Shown here piece after piece: positions 44,901-53,352 of a stretch of DNA of 64,000 nucleotides; the stretch's first letter is position 1; each line of letters starts with the position of its first letter. Both the position numbers and the translations under genes were made by a program. Below the pieces are notes generated by a model. The model saw nothing but the letters and a program-made list of their open reading frames with translations, had not been told where the DNA came from and did not search any database. The stretch spans positions 1,550,001-1,614,000 of the forward strand of contig NZ_CP049872.1 in assembly GCF_011302915.1 (NCBI RefSeq). The letters run 5' to 3'. This stretch comes from Thermomonas sp. HDW16. Lineage in GTDB: Bacteria; Pseudomonadota; Gammaproteobacteria; Xanthomonadales; Xanthomonadaceae.

Positions 44901-45042
44901 CCTGGCGTTCTCCACCGTGGTCAGCCTGCTGTTCCTGCCGACCATCTACGCGATGCTGGATGACCTGCGCATGGGCACGTCACGGTTGATCAAGCGGGCG
45001 AAGATGACGCGCGTGCAGCGGCGCGAGTTGAAAGCGGCATGA
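41971..45042 (+). CDS. RND efflux inner-membrane permease subunit 2
   Basis: 1023 residues, normal length for the family. Begins MNITELSIRRPVTTIMLFVSM, the typical RND start. TM4 has V-D-N-A-V-V-V-V-E-S. It follows subunit 1 by 7 bp and is distantly related to it, so the two probably form a mixed trimer with the single adaptor encoded upstream. The following DUF4386 gene overlaps its stop by 4 bp. Confidence 0.93.
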   Translation: MNITELSIRRPVTTIMLFVSMVAIGLIASFRLPLEAEPEATIPFFFVSLPYAGSTPEEVERNLVRPVEEALATMPGIESMNSRANAEGGSIQVRFSDWNKNIAIAASDARERIDAIRDQLPDDFRRYFVQRWSTSDREALSLRLTSQVDLTTRADLIERSIKQRLERLPGVARVEVEGVAKQEVLVALDKDRLAAHGVALNELVQQLQAANFSVSAGQITEAGQRLRVQPRGELLELQQLRDMRIDKRGTRLSDIADVDLQPQRMDYVRRMDGKPSVGVDIYKERSANLVDLSRDVRAEIKELEQDPAMRGVNIEVTDDQGQAVTSSLLALAEAGGIGLLLSVIVLYAFLRHWPSVLMVSTAIPICFIMTLGFMYFFGISLNIISMMGLLLAVGMLVDNAVVVVESIYQEREKYPGKPWLASIIGTRHVAIALSAGTLCHCVVFLPMMFGEKNIITIYLSQLAVTISVSLLASWLVAISLIPMLSARMKTPPALKSPFITRLQARYARALRWTLEHRGWSVAGILAISLVSVYPMTHTAGGGDDNDPSEINIFYQWKGAYSKEEMGKEVARVEAFVNANRKPFHVERVYSRYSEQGWAQTRLFLDIEDPEQSKKIAEDVRKGLPKSARANLGIGWPGGMGSSDGQGIQFSLIGDSTQTLQELAADIVPILGRNPKLRDVRVDTGDANTELKVQVNRERAASYGFSAQQVAQFVGMALRGSSLRDFHREDVEIPVNVRFAGSDDYGVEDLSTFMVRAPNGSEVPLLAMVDVNMAPAATSIQRQSRQTMLQVQAGLAKDVSMEDARKAIETTLNSTQFPPGYSYTFDGGGFNINFDGMDQMMRSIAIALVLMLVIMAAVFESLLFPLAIMSCVLFSIFGVYWLFWITGTEMNIMAVIGILVLMGVVVNNGIVMIEHINNLRRRGMPRTEALVEGSRERLRPIMMTMGTAILAMIPIALSTKTADGMPPYYPMARAIAGGLAFSTVVSLLFLPTIYAMLDDLRMGTSRLIKRAKMTRVQRRELKAA

Positions 45043-45722
45043 GCATGGACGCCGCCGCGCTGCGAAGGAACGGGCGCATCGCGGGTGCGCTCTATCTCGT
45101 GGTGGTGCTGACCGGCATGTTCTGCCTGGCCTATGTGCCGTCGCAGCTGGGAGAGGGCATCGCCGGCGCTTCGGCGCATGCGGGCTTGTTCCGCGCCGGC
45201 ATCGCGGCCTTCCTGGTCATGCAGGTGGCGTTCCTGCTGTTGCCGTTCGCGCTGTATCGGGTGCTGGGCGATGTCGACCGACGCGCTGCCATCCTGATGG
45301 TGGTGTTGGCGGTGGTCAGCGTGCCGATCGGACTGGTGGCGGTGACGCATCGGATGGAGGCGCTCTCGTTGCTGGAAAACGCAGGCAGTGCCACGCAGGC
45401 GATGGACGCCGCGTTCGCGTTGTGCCTGCAGCGCTACGGCAATGGCCTGCGCATCGCCAGCCTGTTCTGGGGGCTGTGGCTGCTGCCGTTCGGTTGGCTG
45501 GTGTTGCGTTCCGGGCGCCTGCCGCGGGTGCTGGGCTGGCTGCTGGTGCTGGGCAGCATCGGTTATGTCGTGCAGGTGTTCGGCGGCCTGGTGCCCGGTT
45601 TCGCCGACTCTTCGCTGGTCCGTTATGTACGCATGCCGGCGGCCATCGGCGAGATCGGCAGCTGCCTGTGGCTGCTGATGTTCGGCGCGCGCGCGGGCCT
45701 GCAGCAACCTTCCCGCCACTGA
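45039..45722 (+). CDS. DUF4386-family membrane protein
   Basis: 227 residues with about six hydrophobic helices. N-terminal R-N-G-R-I-A-G-A-L-Y-L-V-V-V-L-T-G is the usual DUF4386 start; GLRIASLFWGLWLLPFGWLV and GLVPGFAD follow. The family is uncharacterised. Coupling to the RND pump (ATGA overlap) suggests it is part of that operon. Confidence 0.88.
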   Translation: MSMDAAALRRNGRIAGALYLVVVLTGMFCLAYVPSQLGEGIAGASAHAGLFRAGIAAFLVMQVAFLLLPFALYRVLGDVDRRAAILMVVLAVVSVPIGLVAVTHRMEALSLLENAGSATQAMDAAFALCLQRYGNGLRIASLFWGLWLLPFGWLVLRSGRLPRVLGWLLVLGSIGYVVQVFGGLVPGFADSSLVRYVRMPAAIGEIGSCLWLLMFGARAGLQQPSRH

Positions 45723-45733
45723 GACCTAAGCCG

Positions 45734-46153
45734 ATGGCCGCCGATGCAACACGCGTGTTGTCGGATCCGCCGCTTCCGTTGAGGGTGAAGCTGTCCGCGC
45801 TGTGGGTCAGCCTGACCTTCTGCTACCTCTACGGCGATTACTTCGGGCTGTACAAGCCGGGCAAGCTCCAGCACATGCTCGACGGCGCCGGCCCGATGGG
45901 GCCGGCCAGCCAGTCATCGCTGCTGTTCGTCGCCTTGCTGCTGGTGGTGCCGGGGCTGATGGCGTTCCTGTCGCTGGCATTGCCGGCGCGCATCGCGCGT
46001 TGGCTCAACATCGGCCTGGCGCTGTTCTATGCGGCCTTCGTGGCGATCACCATGCCCGGCGCATGGTGGTTCTACCTGGCCTACAGCGGTATCGAGATCG
46101 TGCTGTGCGCAGCGATCATCTGGCTGGCGTGGCGTTGGCCACGCAAGGCCTGA
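45734..46153 (+). CDS. DUF6326-family small membrane protein
   Basis: 139 residues, four helices. V-K-L-S-A-L-W-V-S-L-T-F-C-Y-L-Y-G-D-Y-F-G-L-Y-K-P-G and later PGLMAFLSLALP resemble DUF6326, a family with no known activity. It starts 11 bp after DUF4386 and is the last gene of the RND-DUF operon. The convergent TraB-family gene ends 6 bp away. Confidence 0.8.
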   Translation: MAADATRVLSDPPLPLRVKLSALWVSLTFCYLYGDYFGLYKPGKLQHMLDGAGPMGPASQSSLLFVALLLVVPGLMAFLSLALPARIARWLNIGLALFYAAFVAITMPGAWWFYLAYSGIEIVLCAAIIWLAWRWPRKA

Positions 46154-46159
46154 GCCGCT

Positions 46160-47356
46160 TCAGCCGAGCAGTTTGCGGACGATGGCCGCGCCGGAAATCC
46201 ATACGCCGGCCATGCTGCCGAGGTTGGTGAGCAGGAACACCAGCACCACCCGGCACACGCGGTTGCGGTACCAGCCTTTCAGCGTTTGCGCGTCATCGCG
46301 CAGGGCGAGGAAGTCCGGATAGGCCGGCTTGCGCAGGTGCACTTCGGCCAGCGCGCTGAACATGCCCGGCGGCAGGCCGGGGCGGAACGGCTTGAGCGGC
46401 GCGGCAATCGCTGCGGCCAGGATGCTCAGCACGTGCCCGCGTGCGAGCAGGGCACCGAGCGCGGCCAGGCCGCCGGTCCACGCGACCCATTGCAGCAGCA
46501 AGTCTTGGCCCAAGTCGGCACCACCACGGGCATAACCCCAAGCGATGCCTCCGCAGATCAGCAGCATCAGCGCGATGGTGATCCACGGGATATTGCGCTT
46601 CTTCGCCACATGCGAGAGCTGTTCGGTGAGGCCGGCCGGCGCACGCTGTTCTTCGGCAAGGTACTTCGTCATGCCCTTGAGGTGGCCGGCACCGACAACG
46701 GCGAGCACGTGTTTCGCGCCATCGCCGCGTTCGCGCAGCTTCGCCGCCATGTACTGGTCGCGTTCGTCGATCAGGGTGGCATACAGCGAAGGCGTATCGC
46801 GCGCGAAATCGCCGAAACTGGATTCGAGCATGTCGCCTTCCTTCAGTCGCTCGATATCGTCCTCGGACACGTCTTCGCTGGCGAACAAGCCGCCGCCGAT
46901 GCTGGCGATCAGCTTCATCCGGTCCCACCAGCTCAGGCCCTGCATGATCCGGCGGAAAGTGATGCCGACGTCGCGATCGATCAGTTGCAGATGCAGGCCG
47001 CGCGCGACCGCTTCGGTCGATGCTGCTTTCAATTCCGCACCAGGTTCGATGCCGAGTTGTTCCGCCAGTCGCCGCTGGTAGGCGGCGAGCGCCAGGTTCG
47101 CCGCGAACGGCGCCACCTTGCGTTCGCGGATCACCTTGACCAGGTCGAGCTGTTGCAGGTCTTCGGGCTTGGTCAGCGCCTTGTGGCGTTGCTCGTCCAG
47201 CTCCACCGCCACCGCATCGAAGCGGCCGCTGTCGATCGCCGCCAGCACCGCATCGATGCTGGCCTTCGACACATGCGCGGTGCCAAGCAGGGTGTAGTGC
47301 ACGCCATCGCGTTCGAGCTCGACCACGGGCTGATCGGCGAAGCGGCTTTCTTTCAT
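46160..47356 (-). CDS. TraB/PrgY-family membrane protein
   Basis: 398 residues from ATG 47356, which has GGAG nine bases upstream; a GTG at 47389 would overlap aguB by 8 bp. The N-terminal TraB domain (about 20-240) has G-T-A-H-V-S-K and V-V-G-A-G-H-L, histidines and acidic residues related to Tiki/EreA-like metalloproteases. Four or five transmembrane helices occupy about 255-398. PrgY/TraB degrades or sequesters peptide pheromones in enterococci; the role in gammaproteobacteria is unknown. It is the last gene of a minus-strand run with aguA and aguB. Confidence 0.88.
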   Translation of the reverse strand: MKESRFADQPVVELERDGVHYTLLGTAHVSKASIDAVLAAIDSGRFDAVAVELDEQRHKALTKPEDLQQLDLVKVIRERKVAPFAANLALAAYQRRLAEQLGIEPGAELKAASTEAVARGLHLQLIDRDVGITFRRIMQGLSWWDRMKLIASIGGGLFASEDVSEDDIERLKEGDMLESSFGDFARDTPSLYATLIDERDQYMAAKLRERGDGAKHVLAVVGAGHLKGMTKYLAEEQRAPAGLTEQLSHVAKKRNIPWITIALMLLICGGIAWGYARGGADLGQDLLLQWVAWTGGLAALGALLARGHVLSILAAAIAAPLKPFRPGLPPGMFSALAEVHLRKPAYPDFLALRDDAQTLKGWYRNRVCRVVLVFLLTNLGSMAGVWISGAAIVRKLLG

Positions 47357-47381
47357 CGGCGTCTCCGCCAGTGCGTGGGGC

Positions 47382-48269
47382 TCAGTCACGGTAGCGTTTC
47401 GTCAGGTCGCCATAGGCGTCGATGCGGCGGTCGCGCAGGAATGGCCAGATCCGGCGCACGTGTTCGCTGCGCGCCATGTCCACATCGGCCAGCAGGATCG
47501 TCGGTTCGGTACCGGCTTCGGCGATGAACTCGCCTTGTGGCCCGAGCACGTGGCTGTTGCCCCAGAATTCGATGCCGGAAGCGCCAAGCGGCGAAGGCTC
47601 ATGGCCGACGCGGTTGCAACTCAGCACCGGCAGGCCGTTGGCGACGGCATGGCCGCGATGACTCAACACCCAGGCATCGCGCTGGCGATTCTTTTCCGCC
47701 TGCTCATCGGACGGATCCCAGCCGATGGCGGTCGGATACAGCAACAATTCCGCACCAGCTAGCGCCATCAGCCGCGCGGCTTCCGGATACCACTGATCCC
47801 AACACACCAGCACGCCGAGGCGGCCGACGCTGGTATCGATCGGAGTGAAACCGATATCGCCGGGAGTGAAGTAGAACTTCTCGTAGAAGCCCGGATCGTC
47901 CGGGATGTGCATCTTGCGGTACTTGCCGGCGGTGCTGCCGTCGGCATCGAAGACCACCGCAGTGTTGTGGTACAGGCCGGTGGCGCGCTTCTCGAACAGC
48001 GAACTGACCAGCACCACGCCATGTTGCTTGGCGAGCTTGCCGAGGCGTTCGGTCGATGGGCCCGGGATGGTCTCGGCCAAGTCGAATTCGTCCACCGATT
48101 CGTGCTGGCAGAAGTACGGGCCGTTATGCAGTTCCTGCAACAGGACGAGTTTCGCGCCGGATTTGGCGGCTTCGGCCACACGGGTTTCGATGACGGACAG
48201 GTTCGCCTCGGCATCGCCGTGGTTGCGCTCCTGCACCAGTGCGACGGGGAGCTTGCTGTACTTGGACAT
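47382..48269 (-). CDS. aguB: N-carbamoylputrescine amidase AguB
   Basis: 295 residues, nitrilase/carbon-nitrogen hydrolase fold. The catalytic Glu-Lys-Cys triad appears as E in L-L-Q-E-L-H, K in Y-R-K-M-H-I-P and C in L-V-C-W-D-Q-W-Y-P. The family's closest members split N-carbamoylputrescine to putrescine, CO2 and ammonia; the adjacent agmatine deiminase makes that substrate. It shares one base with aguA's stop and start region. Confidence 0.95.
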   Translation of the reverse strand: MSKYSKLPVALVQERNHGDAEANLSVIETRVAEAAKSGAKLVLLQELHNGPYFCQHESVDEFDLAETIPGPSTERLGKLAKQHGVVLVSSLFEKRATGLYHNTAVVFDADGSTAGKYRKMHIPDDPGFYEKFYFTPGDIGFTPIDTSVGRLGVLVCWDQWYPEAARLMALAGAELLLYPTAIGWDPSDEQAEKNRQRDAWVLSHRGHAVANGLPVLSCNRVGHEPSPLGASGIEFWGNSHVLGPQGEFIAEAGTEPTILLADVDMARSEHVRRIWPFLRDRRIDAYGDLTKRYRD

Positions 48270-49312
48270 CAGACCAGGCCCTCGGGCAATTGCATGGTGA
48301 TGCAGTGCAGGCTGCCGTTCTGCCAGATCAGCGGGCGGCAGGGCACCTGCACGATTTCACGATCCGGGAAGGCTACCGCCAGCACCGCGGCGGCGGCGGC
48401 GTCCGCTTCGTCGCCATAGGCCGGCATCAGCACCGCGCCGTTGACGATCAGGAAGTTGGCGTAGCTTGCGGCCAAGCGGCGTGGGTTTCCATCCGTGCCG
48501 ATGTCGATGACGGGCTTGGCCCACGGCAGCGGGAACAGGCGATACGGCTTGCCGTCGCGCGTGCGCAGCGCGGCGATTTCATCGGCCATCGCTTTCAGGT
48601 CGGCGTAGTGCGAATCGGTCGCGTCGTCGCAGGCCTGGAACACGATGGCATCGCGCGCGGCGAAGCGGGCGAGGGTATCGATATGCGCGTCGGTGTCGTC
48701 GCCTTCCAGCGCACCGTGGTTGAGCCACAGCACGCGGTCCTGCTTGAGCCAAGCGGCGAGCTTGTCGGTCAATTCTTCGCGTGATGCATCCGGATGGCGT
48801 TCGTGCAGGCACTGCCAAGTGGTGAGCAGGGTGCCTTCGCCGTCGGTTTCGATGGCGCCGCCTTCCAGCGCGAAATCAATGGTCTGCCGATCCTGCGTGG
48901 TGAACACGTCCTGCGCGGTCAGGCGTTCGACCAGGCGGTCGTCGTCGCTGGCGCCGTACTTGCCGCCCCAGCCGGTGAAGCGGAAATCGAGCAGGCGGAA
49001 GCCGTTGCCATTGCGCAGGCTGATCGGGCCGGAATCGCGCAGCCAGGTATCGTCGTAGGGCACGGTGACGAAGCGCACGCGGTCCATGTCGATGCGATTC
49101 GAACGCAGGCGCATTTCCGCATAGGTCTCGACATCGTCGTCGGCCACGCAGATGACCACCGGCTGGAAGCGGGTGATGGCGGCAACCAGCGCGATGTAGG
49201 TTTCCTCGACTTCGGCCAGACGCTGGGCCCAGTCGGTCTCCGCGTTCGGCCACGCGATCAGGATCGCCGCCTGGGATTCCCACTCGGCGGGGAAGCGCAC
49301 GGTATTTGTCAT
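48269..49312 (-). CDS. aguA: Agmatine deiminase AguA
   Basis: 347 residues. Pentein-fold motifs: W-P-N-A-E-T-D-W near the N-terminus, W-L-R-D-S-G-P, E-G-G-A-I-E-T-D-G-E-G, L-N-H-G-A-L-E-G-D-D-T-D, and G-S-L-H-C-I-T with the nucleophilic Cys near the C-terminus. It deiminates agmatine to N-carbamoylputrescine. With AguB it provides the arginine-decarboxylase route to putrescine. Arginine decarboxylase is not in this window. Confidence 0.96.
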   Translation of the reverse strand: MTNTVRFPAEWESQAAILIAWPNAETDWAQRLAEVEETYIALVAAITRFQPVVICVADDDVETYAEMRLRSNRIDMDRVRFVTVPYDDTWLRDSGPISLRNGNGFRLLDFRFTGWGGKYGASDDDRLVERLTAQDVFTTQDRQTIDFALEGGAIETDGEGTLLTTWQCLHERHPDASREELTDKLAAWLKQDRVLWLNHGALEGDDTDAHIDTLARFAARDAIVFQACDDATDSHYADLKAMADEIAALRTRDGKPYRLFPLPWAKPVIDIGTDGNPRRLAASYANFLIVNGAVLMPAYGDEADAAAAAVLAVAFPDREIVQVPCRPLIWQNGSLHCITMQLPEGLV

Positions 49313-49321
49313 GCTTGGTTC

Positions 49322-49675
49322 TTAGGTAGTGGGCGGCTTCGGCCCAATCTCGTTCGGATCGGCCTTGGTCATGACCACGTCGATGACCTTGCTGCGCTCG
49401 AAATAGACGGTGAAGGCGGGGTAGGTCCAGCGGTTGATGGTCGGCCACTGGCGCTTCTGCCCGCCGCGCGGATCCAGGCGGTCGCGTGGCACGCCAAACC
49501 GGGCCTCGACTTGGGCCATGCTCATGCCACGGCGTGGCAGGTTGCCGGGTTCTTCCTGCACGCGTTCGATCAGCAGGACGTCGCCCTGGACTTCGCGGGG
49601 CGCATCCTGGGCGATGGCGATGCCAGGCGCGGCAACGAGCGCGGCGACGAAGAGGTTGCGGGACAGGCGATTCAT
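49322..49675 (-). CDS. Small BamE/SmpA-like periplasmic protein
   Basis: 117 residues. Signal peptide ending A-I-A-Q, then R-R-G-M-S-M-A-Q-V-E-A-R-F-G-V-P and W-T-Y-P-A-F-T-V-Y-F-E-R-S-K-V-I-D-V-V, the pattern of BamE-like (SmpA/OmlA) folds. GGGAG lies upstream. Since no lipobox is present and it lacks BamE's own surroundings, it is probably a distinct family member, function unknown. It stops 9 bp before aguA on the same strand, so it may be co-transcribed. Confidence 0.75.
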   Translation of the reverse strand: MNRLSRNLFVAALVAAPGIAIAQDAPREVQGDVLLIERVQEEPGNLPRRGMSMAQVEARFGVPRDRLDPRGGQKRQWPTINRWTYPAFTVYFERSKVIDVVMTKADPNEIGPKPPTT

Positions 49676-49769
49676 GGCGACGCTCCCAATGCAGACGAGG
49701 TAACGACGGATTCTATGCCGGATACGTGAACACGCCGCGATGTCGCGATGCGCTATCCCCAGATACGAC

Positions 49770-49792
49770 GAAGGCCGCACGCGGCGGCCTTC
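49770..49792 (-). terminator. Hairpin after rpmJ
   Basis: GAAGGCCGC / GCGGCCTTC 9-bp stem with a 5-base loop, 21 bp beyond the rpmJ stop on the minus strand. The following bases are only moderately T-rich. Confidence 0.55.
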
Positions 49793-49813
49793 GGCAGCAC
49801 AACCTGCGGCGAA

Positions 49814-49939
49814 TCAGCGCTGGCGCGCCTTGAAACGCGGGTTGGACTTGCAGATCACGAAGACCTTGCCACGACGGCGAACCACCTTGCAGTCGCGGTG
49901 ACGGGCCTTCGCCGACTTCAGGGAGGACAGGACCTTCAT
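49814..49939 (-). CDS. rpmJ: 50S ribosomal protein L36, zinc-independent type
   Basis: 41 residues beginning [11 protein letters not shown] and ending F-K-A-R-Q-R. It has only two cysteines (17 and 30) and lacks the CxxC...CxxxxH zinc ribbon of the 37-38-residue L36, so it belongs to the longer C-minus type (YkgO-like). In Xanthomonadaceae this form is, as I recall, the main L36. The gene is short and stands alone; a 9-bp hairpin follows. Confidence 0.95.
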   Translation of the reverse strand: MKVLSSLKSAKARHRDCKVVRRRGKVFVICKSNPRFKARQR

Positions 49940-50085
49940 GACAGAACCTCGGCGAAAATTTGAATGGAACGGGATGGGTGAAACACGAAGCCGCGCATTC
50001 TAGCCGGGTTTGTCCCGCCGAATCAACAGCTTGAAGGAAAAAATTGCGGGGCTGCGGCAGCCGTGGCCAAGCACGGCCATAATCC

Positions 50086-50790
50086 ATGCCCATGGACAGC
50101 ACTCATCCCGACGGCACGGCACCCGTACTCACCATCGATGGCCCCTCCGGTTCCGGCAAGGGCACCATCAGCCGGATCGTGGCCGGCAGGCTGGGTTGGC
50201 ATTACCTGGATTCGGGCGCCTTGTACCGCGCGGTCGGGATCGCCGCCAGCTGGTCGGATATCGACCTGTCCGACGCCTCGGCGCTGGTGCGCTGCACCTT
50301 CGATACCGAAATCGGCTTCCGCGATGATGCCGCCGGCGAGCCGCGGGTGATCGTGAACGGGCTGGATGCGACCGACGAGCTGCGCACCGAGACCGCCGGC
50401 GCCGCGGCCTCCGCCATCGCCGCCATCCCGGAAGTGCGGGCCGCGCTGAAGGACCGCCAGCGCGTGTTCCGCCAGCAGCCGGGGCTGGTCGCCGACGGCC
50501 GCGACATGGGCACGGTGATCTTCCCGGACGCCGCCCACAAGGTGTTCCTCACCGCCAGCGCCGACGAACGCGCCGAAAGGCGCTATAAGCAGTTGAAAGA
50601 CAAAGGGGTTTCCGTCACACTTGACGGTCTGCTACGCGAGATTCTCGCCCGCGATGCCCGCGATGCCAGTCGCGCGGTGGCGCCGCTGCGACCGGCCGAC
50701 GACGCCGTCCGCATCGACACCACCGGCCTTGGCATCGATGGCGTGGTCGCGCTGGTGCTGGATGTCGTGTCCCGCCCCGGCTCGCCCTGA
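50086..50790 (+). CDS. cmk: Cytidylate kinase Cmk
   Basis: 234 residues. Walker [10 protein letters not shown] near the N-terminus, D-G-R-D-M-G-T-V and R-A-E-R-R-Y lid residues. It phosphorylates CMP and dCMP. Two ATGs (50086, 50092) are possible starts; no clear Shine-Dalgarno is seen. rpsA follows after 164 bp, the arrangement conserved in proteobacteria. Confidence 0.96.
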   Translation: MPMDSTHPDGTAPVLTIDGPSGSGKGTISRIVAGRLGWHYLDSGALYRAVGIAASWSDIDLSDASALVRCTFDTEIGFRDDAAGEPRVIVNGLDATDELRTETAGAAASAIAAIPEVRAALKDRQRVFRQQPGLVADGRDMGTVIFPDAAHKVFLTASADERAERRYKQLKDKGVSVTLDGLLREILARDARDASRAVAPLRPADDAVRIDTTGLGIDGVVALVLDVVSRPGSP

Positions 50791-50954
50791 AGCAAGCCTC
50801 CCGCGTCGCAGAAACTGTTCCACGTGCCGCATCCCGCGGTGCGTGGCGTCCATCCAACCATCACACATGGCCAAGCGCGTTCCTGCGCGATGCCAGACCC
50901 AAGGTGGGTCGCCCCGTACGTGCGGGCGGCCTGTGTATCCACCAGAGATTTTTC

Positions 50955-52655
50955 ATGAATTCCGTAGCTACCGAATCCTTCGCCGAACTGTTCGAACAGA
51001 GCCAGGCCAACCTCGCCAAGCTGAAGCCCGGTGCCATCGTCAAGGGCATCGTGGTCGACGTCCGCAACGACGTCGTGGTGATCAACGCCGGCCTGAAGTC
51101 CGAGGGCATCGTCCCGATCGAGCAGTTCCGCAACGACGCCGGCGAAATCGACGTGGGCATTGGCGATGAAGTCAAGGTCGCCCTCGATTCGCTCGAGAAT
51201 GGCTTTGGCGAAACCGTGCTGTCGCGCGAGAAGGCCAAGCGCGCCATGGTGTGGGACGAGCTGGAAGAGGCGCTGGAAGCCAACGCCACCATCGTCGGCC
51301 GTATCAGCGGCAAGGTGAAGGGCGGTTTCACCGTCGACATCAAGGACGTCCGCGCATTCCTGCCGGGTTCGCTGGTCGACGTGCGCCCGGTGCGCGATCC
51401 GGTCTACCTCGAGGGCAAGGAACTCGAGTTCAAGCTGATCAAGCTGGACCGCAAGCGCAACAACGTGGTCGTCTCCCGCCGCGCGGTGGTCGAGAGCGAG
51501 CATTCGGAAGAGCGCGAGCAGCTGCTGGAGAAGCTGGTCGAGGGCGCGGTGCTGAAGGGTGTGGTCAAGAACCTCACTGATTACGGCGCATTCGTCGACC
51601 TCGGCGGCATCGACGGCCTGCTGCACATCACCGACATGGCGTGGAAGCGCGTGCGCCATCCGTCCGAAGTGGTCGAAGTCGGCCAGGAACTGGACGTCCG
51701 CGTGCTCAAGTACGACAAGGAGCGCAACCGCGTTTCGCTCGGCCTGAAGCAGATGGGCGAGGATCCGTGGGACAACATCGCCCGTCGCTACCCGGCCAAC
51801 AGCCGCGTGTTCGGCAAGGTCTCCAACGTCACCGATTACGGCGCGTTCGTCGAGATCGAGCCGGGCGTCGAAGGCTTGGTGCACGTCTCCGAAATGGACT
51901 GGACCAACAAGAACGTCAACCCGGCCAAGGTCGTGCAGGTCGGCGATGACGTCGAAGTCATGGTGCTGGACGTGGACGAGGAGCGTCGCCGCATCTCGCT
52001 GGGCATCAAGCAGGTCACCAGCAACCCGTGGGAAACCTTCGCCGCGATCCACAAGAAGGGCGACAAGGTGTCCGGCCAGATCAAGTCGATCACCGACTTC
52101 GGCATCTTCATTGGCCTGGACGGCGGCATCGACGGCCTGATCCACCTGTCGGACATCACCTGGAACTCCACCGGCGAAGACATCGCCCGCAACTACAAGA
52201 AGGGCGACACGCTCGAGGCAGTGGTGCTGGCGGTCGATCCGGAACGCGAGCGCATCAGCCTGGGCGTCAAGCAGATGGAACAGGATCCGCTTGGCCAGTT
52301 CATGGCGACCAACCCGAAGGGCACCAAGGTCACCGGTACCGTCAAGGAAGTCGACGCCAAGGGTGCTGTCATCGACCTGGGCGAGGGCGTGGAAGGTTAC
52401 GTGTCGGCCCGCGATGTCGCGGACGAGCGCGTGGACGACGCCAGCCAGCATCTGAAGGTCGGCCAGGAAGTCGAGGCGAAGTTCGTGGGCATGGACCGCA
52501 AGGGCCGCAGCCTGCAGTTGTCCATCAAGGACAAGGACGCCGCCGAGACCGCCGAGGCGATGGCCGAGTACAACAAGGCTGCTTCCGACGCTGCCAGCGG
52601 CACCACCAAGCTGGGCGCGCTGCTGCGCGAGCAGCTGAACAGCAAGTCCGAGTGA
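50955..52655 (+). CDS. rpsA: 30S ribosomal protein S1
   Basis: 566 residues, six S1 RNA-binding repeats at about 80-residue spacing; repeats 3-6 carry D-Y-G-A-F-V-type or D-F-G-I-F-I-type motifs ([24 protein letters not shown]). The start [12 protein letters not shown] matches the family. S1 recruits mRNAs to the ribosome and autoregulates its own translation in E. coli. Preceded by cmk, followed by ihfB after an intrinsic terminator. Confidence 0.98.
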   Translation: MNSVATESFAELFEQSQANLAKLKPGAIVKGIVVDVRNDVVVINAGLKSEGIVPIEQFRNDAGEIDVGIGDEVKVALDSLENGFGETVLSREKAKRAMVWDELEEALEANATIVGRISGKVKGGFTVDIKDVRAFLPGSLVDVRPVRDPVYLEGKELEFKLIKLDRKRNNVVVSRRAVVESEHSEEREQLLEKLVEGAVLKGVVKNLTDYGAFVDLGGIDGLLHITDMAWKRVRHPSEVVEVGQELDVRVLKYDKERNRVSLGLKQMGEDPWDNIARRYPANSRVFGKVSNVTDYGAFVEIEPGVEGLVHVSEMDWTNKNVNPAKVVQVGDDVEVMVLDVDEERRRISLGIKQVTSNPWETFAAIHKKGDKVSGQIKSITDFGIFIGLDGGIDGLIHLSDITWNSTGEDIARNYKKGDTLEAVVLAVDPERERISLGVKQMEQDPLGQFMATNPKGTKVTGTVKEVDAKGAVIDLGEGVEGYVSARDVADERVDDASQHLKVGQEVEAKFVGMDRKGRSLQLSIKDKDAAETAEAMAEYNKAASDAASGTTKLGALLREQLNSKSE

Positions 52656-52676
52656 TCCTGCTGTCGTAGCACACGT

Positions 52677-52710
52677 GGCGGCCCGGCTTCGGCCGGGTCG
52701 CCATTTTCTT
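52677..52710 (+). terminator. Intrinsic terminator after rpsA
   Basis: An 11-bp G/C stem with one G-U pair and TTCG loop (52677-52702), followed by ATTTTCTT. It separates rpsA from ihfB. Confidence 0.85.
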
Positions 52711-52736
52711 GGTCGTACTGTTGCAAGCAAGGTTCC

Positions 52737-53039
52737 ATGACCAAATCCGAACTCATCGAATTGCTGGCCCGCCGCCAGCCGCACCTGAAGGCAGATGACG
52801 TCGACCTTTCGGTGAAGTCGCTGCTGCAGATGATGGGCGCGGCCCTCGCCGGCGGCGATCGCATCGAAGTGCGCGGGTTCGGCAGTTTTTCCCTGCATTT
52901 CCGCCCGCCGCGCACCGGCCGCAACCCGAAGACCGGCGACGCCGTTGCGCTGCCCGGCAAGCATGTCCCGCATTTCAAGCCTGGCAAGGAATTGCGCGAA
53001 CGGGTCACCACCGTCGTGCCGCTGCCGACGGACGACTGA
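52737..53039 (+). CDS. ihfB: Integration host factor beta subunit
   Basis: 100 residues. HU/IHF fold with [12 protein letters not shown] at the start and [22 protein letters not shown] in the DNA-binding arm, whose Pro intercalates to bend DNA. It pairs with IhfA encoded elsewhere. Position after rpsA and before lapA is conserved in gammaproteobacteria. Confidence 0.97.
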   Translation: MTKSELIELLARRQPHLKADDVDLSVKSLLQMMGAALAGGDRIEVRGFGSFSLHFRPPRTGRNPKTGDAVALPGKHVPHFKPGKELRERVTTVVPLPTDD

Positions 53040-53087
53040 ATCCCTGCCGTCCGTTAAGCTAGAAGGCGATCCCGGAGTGCCAACCAA

Positions 53088-53348
53088 GTGATCCGCCTGA
53101 TCCGTCTCGTCGCCGCCATCGCCTGCATCCTGCTGGGCGCCGTGGTCGGCGCGCTGAATACCCAACCCGTCCTGCTCGATTTCGGCCTCGCCAGCGTGCA
53201 TGCCAGTCTTGGCTTGAGCGTGCTTGTTGCGCTGCTGCTGGGCGTCGTCATCGGCGGCACCATACTCGCGGTGGGCGTGATTGCCCCGTTGCGTCGTCGC
53301 CTGCGACGTGCGGAGAATGCCGCACGAGCGCCGCGCTCGGAGTCCTGA
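53088..53348 (+). CDS. lapA: LapA-domain (lipopolysaccharide assembly protein A) membrane protein
   Basis: 86 residues, GTG start with GGAG 11 bases upstream. Two transmembrane helices (about 5-24 and 42-65) with the short loop L-D-F-G-L-A-S typical of DUF1049/LapA; a basic C-terminal tail in the cytoplasm. LapA works with LapB in controlling LpxC proteolysis and LPS export. lapB starts 4 bp after its stop. Confidence 0.9.
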   Translation: MIRLIRLVAAIACILLGAVVGALNTQPVLLDFGLASVHASLGLSVLVALLLGVVIGGTILAVGVIAPLRRRLRRAENAARAPRSES

Positions 53349-53352
53349 TCAC

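Noticed and set aside
43224..44963. 579-codon plus-strand frame inside the second RND permease
   Set aside because: It is a +1 shadow of a conserved membrane protein with Arg/Gly/Ala-biased composition and no domain.
50791..50954. Possible small gene between cmk and rpsA
   Set aside because: No open frame with a start, ribosome-binding site or family likeness; weak hairpins only, so left as the rpsA leader.
50583..53201. 872-codon minus-strand open frame across cmk, rpsA and ihfB
   Set aside because: It is the shadow of S1 repeats and neighbouring conserved genes; its translation has no known domain.
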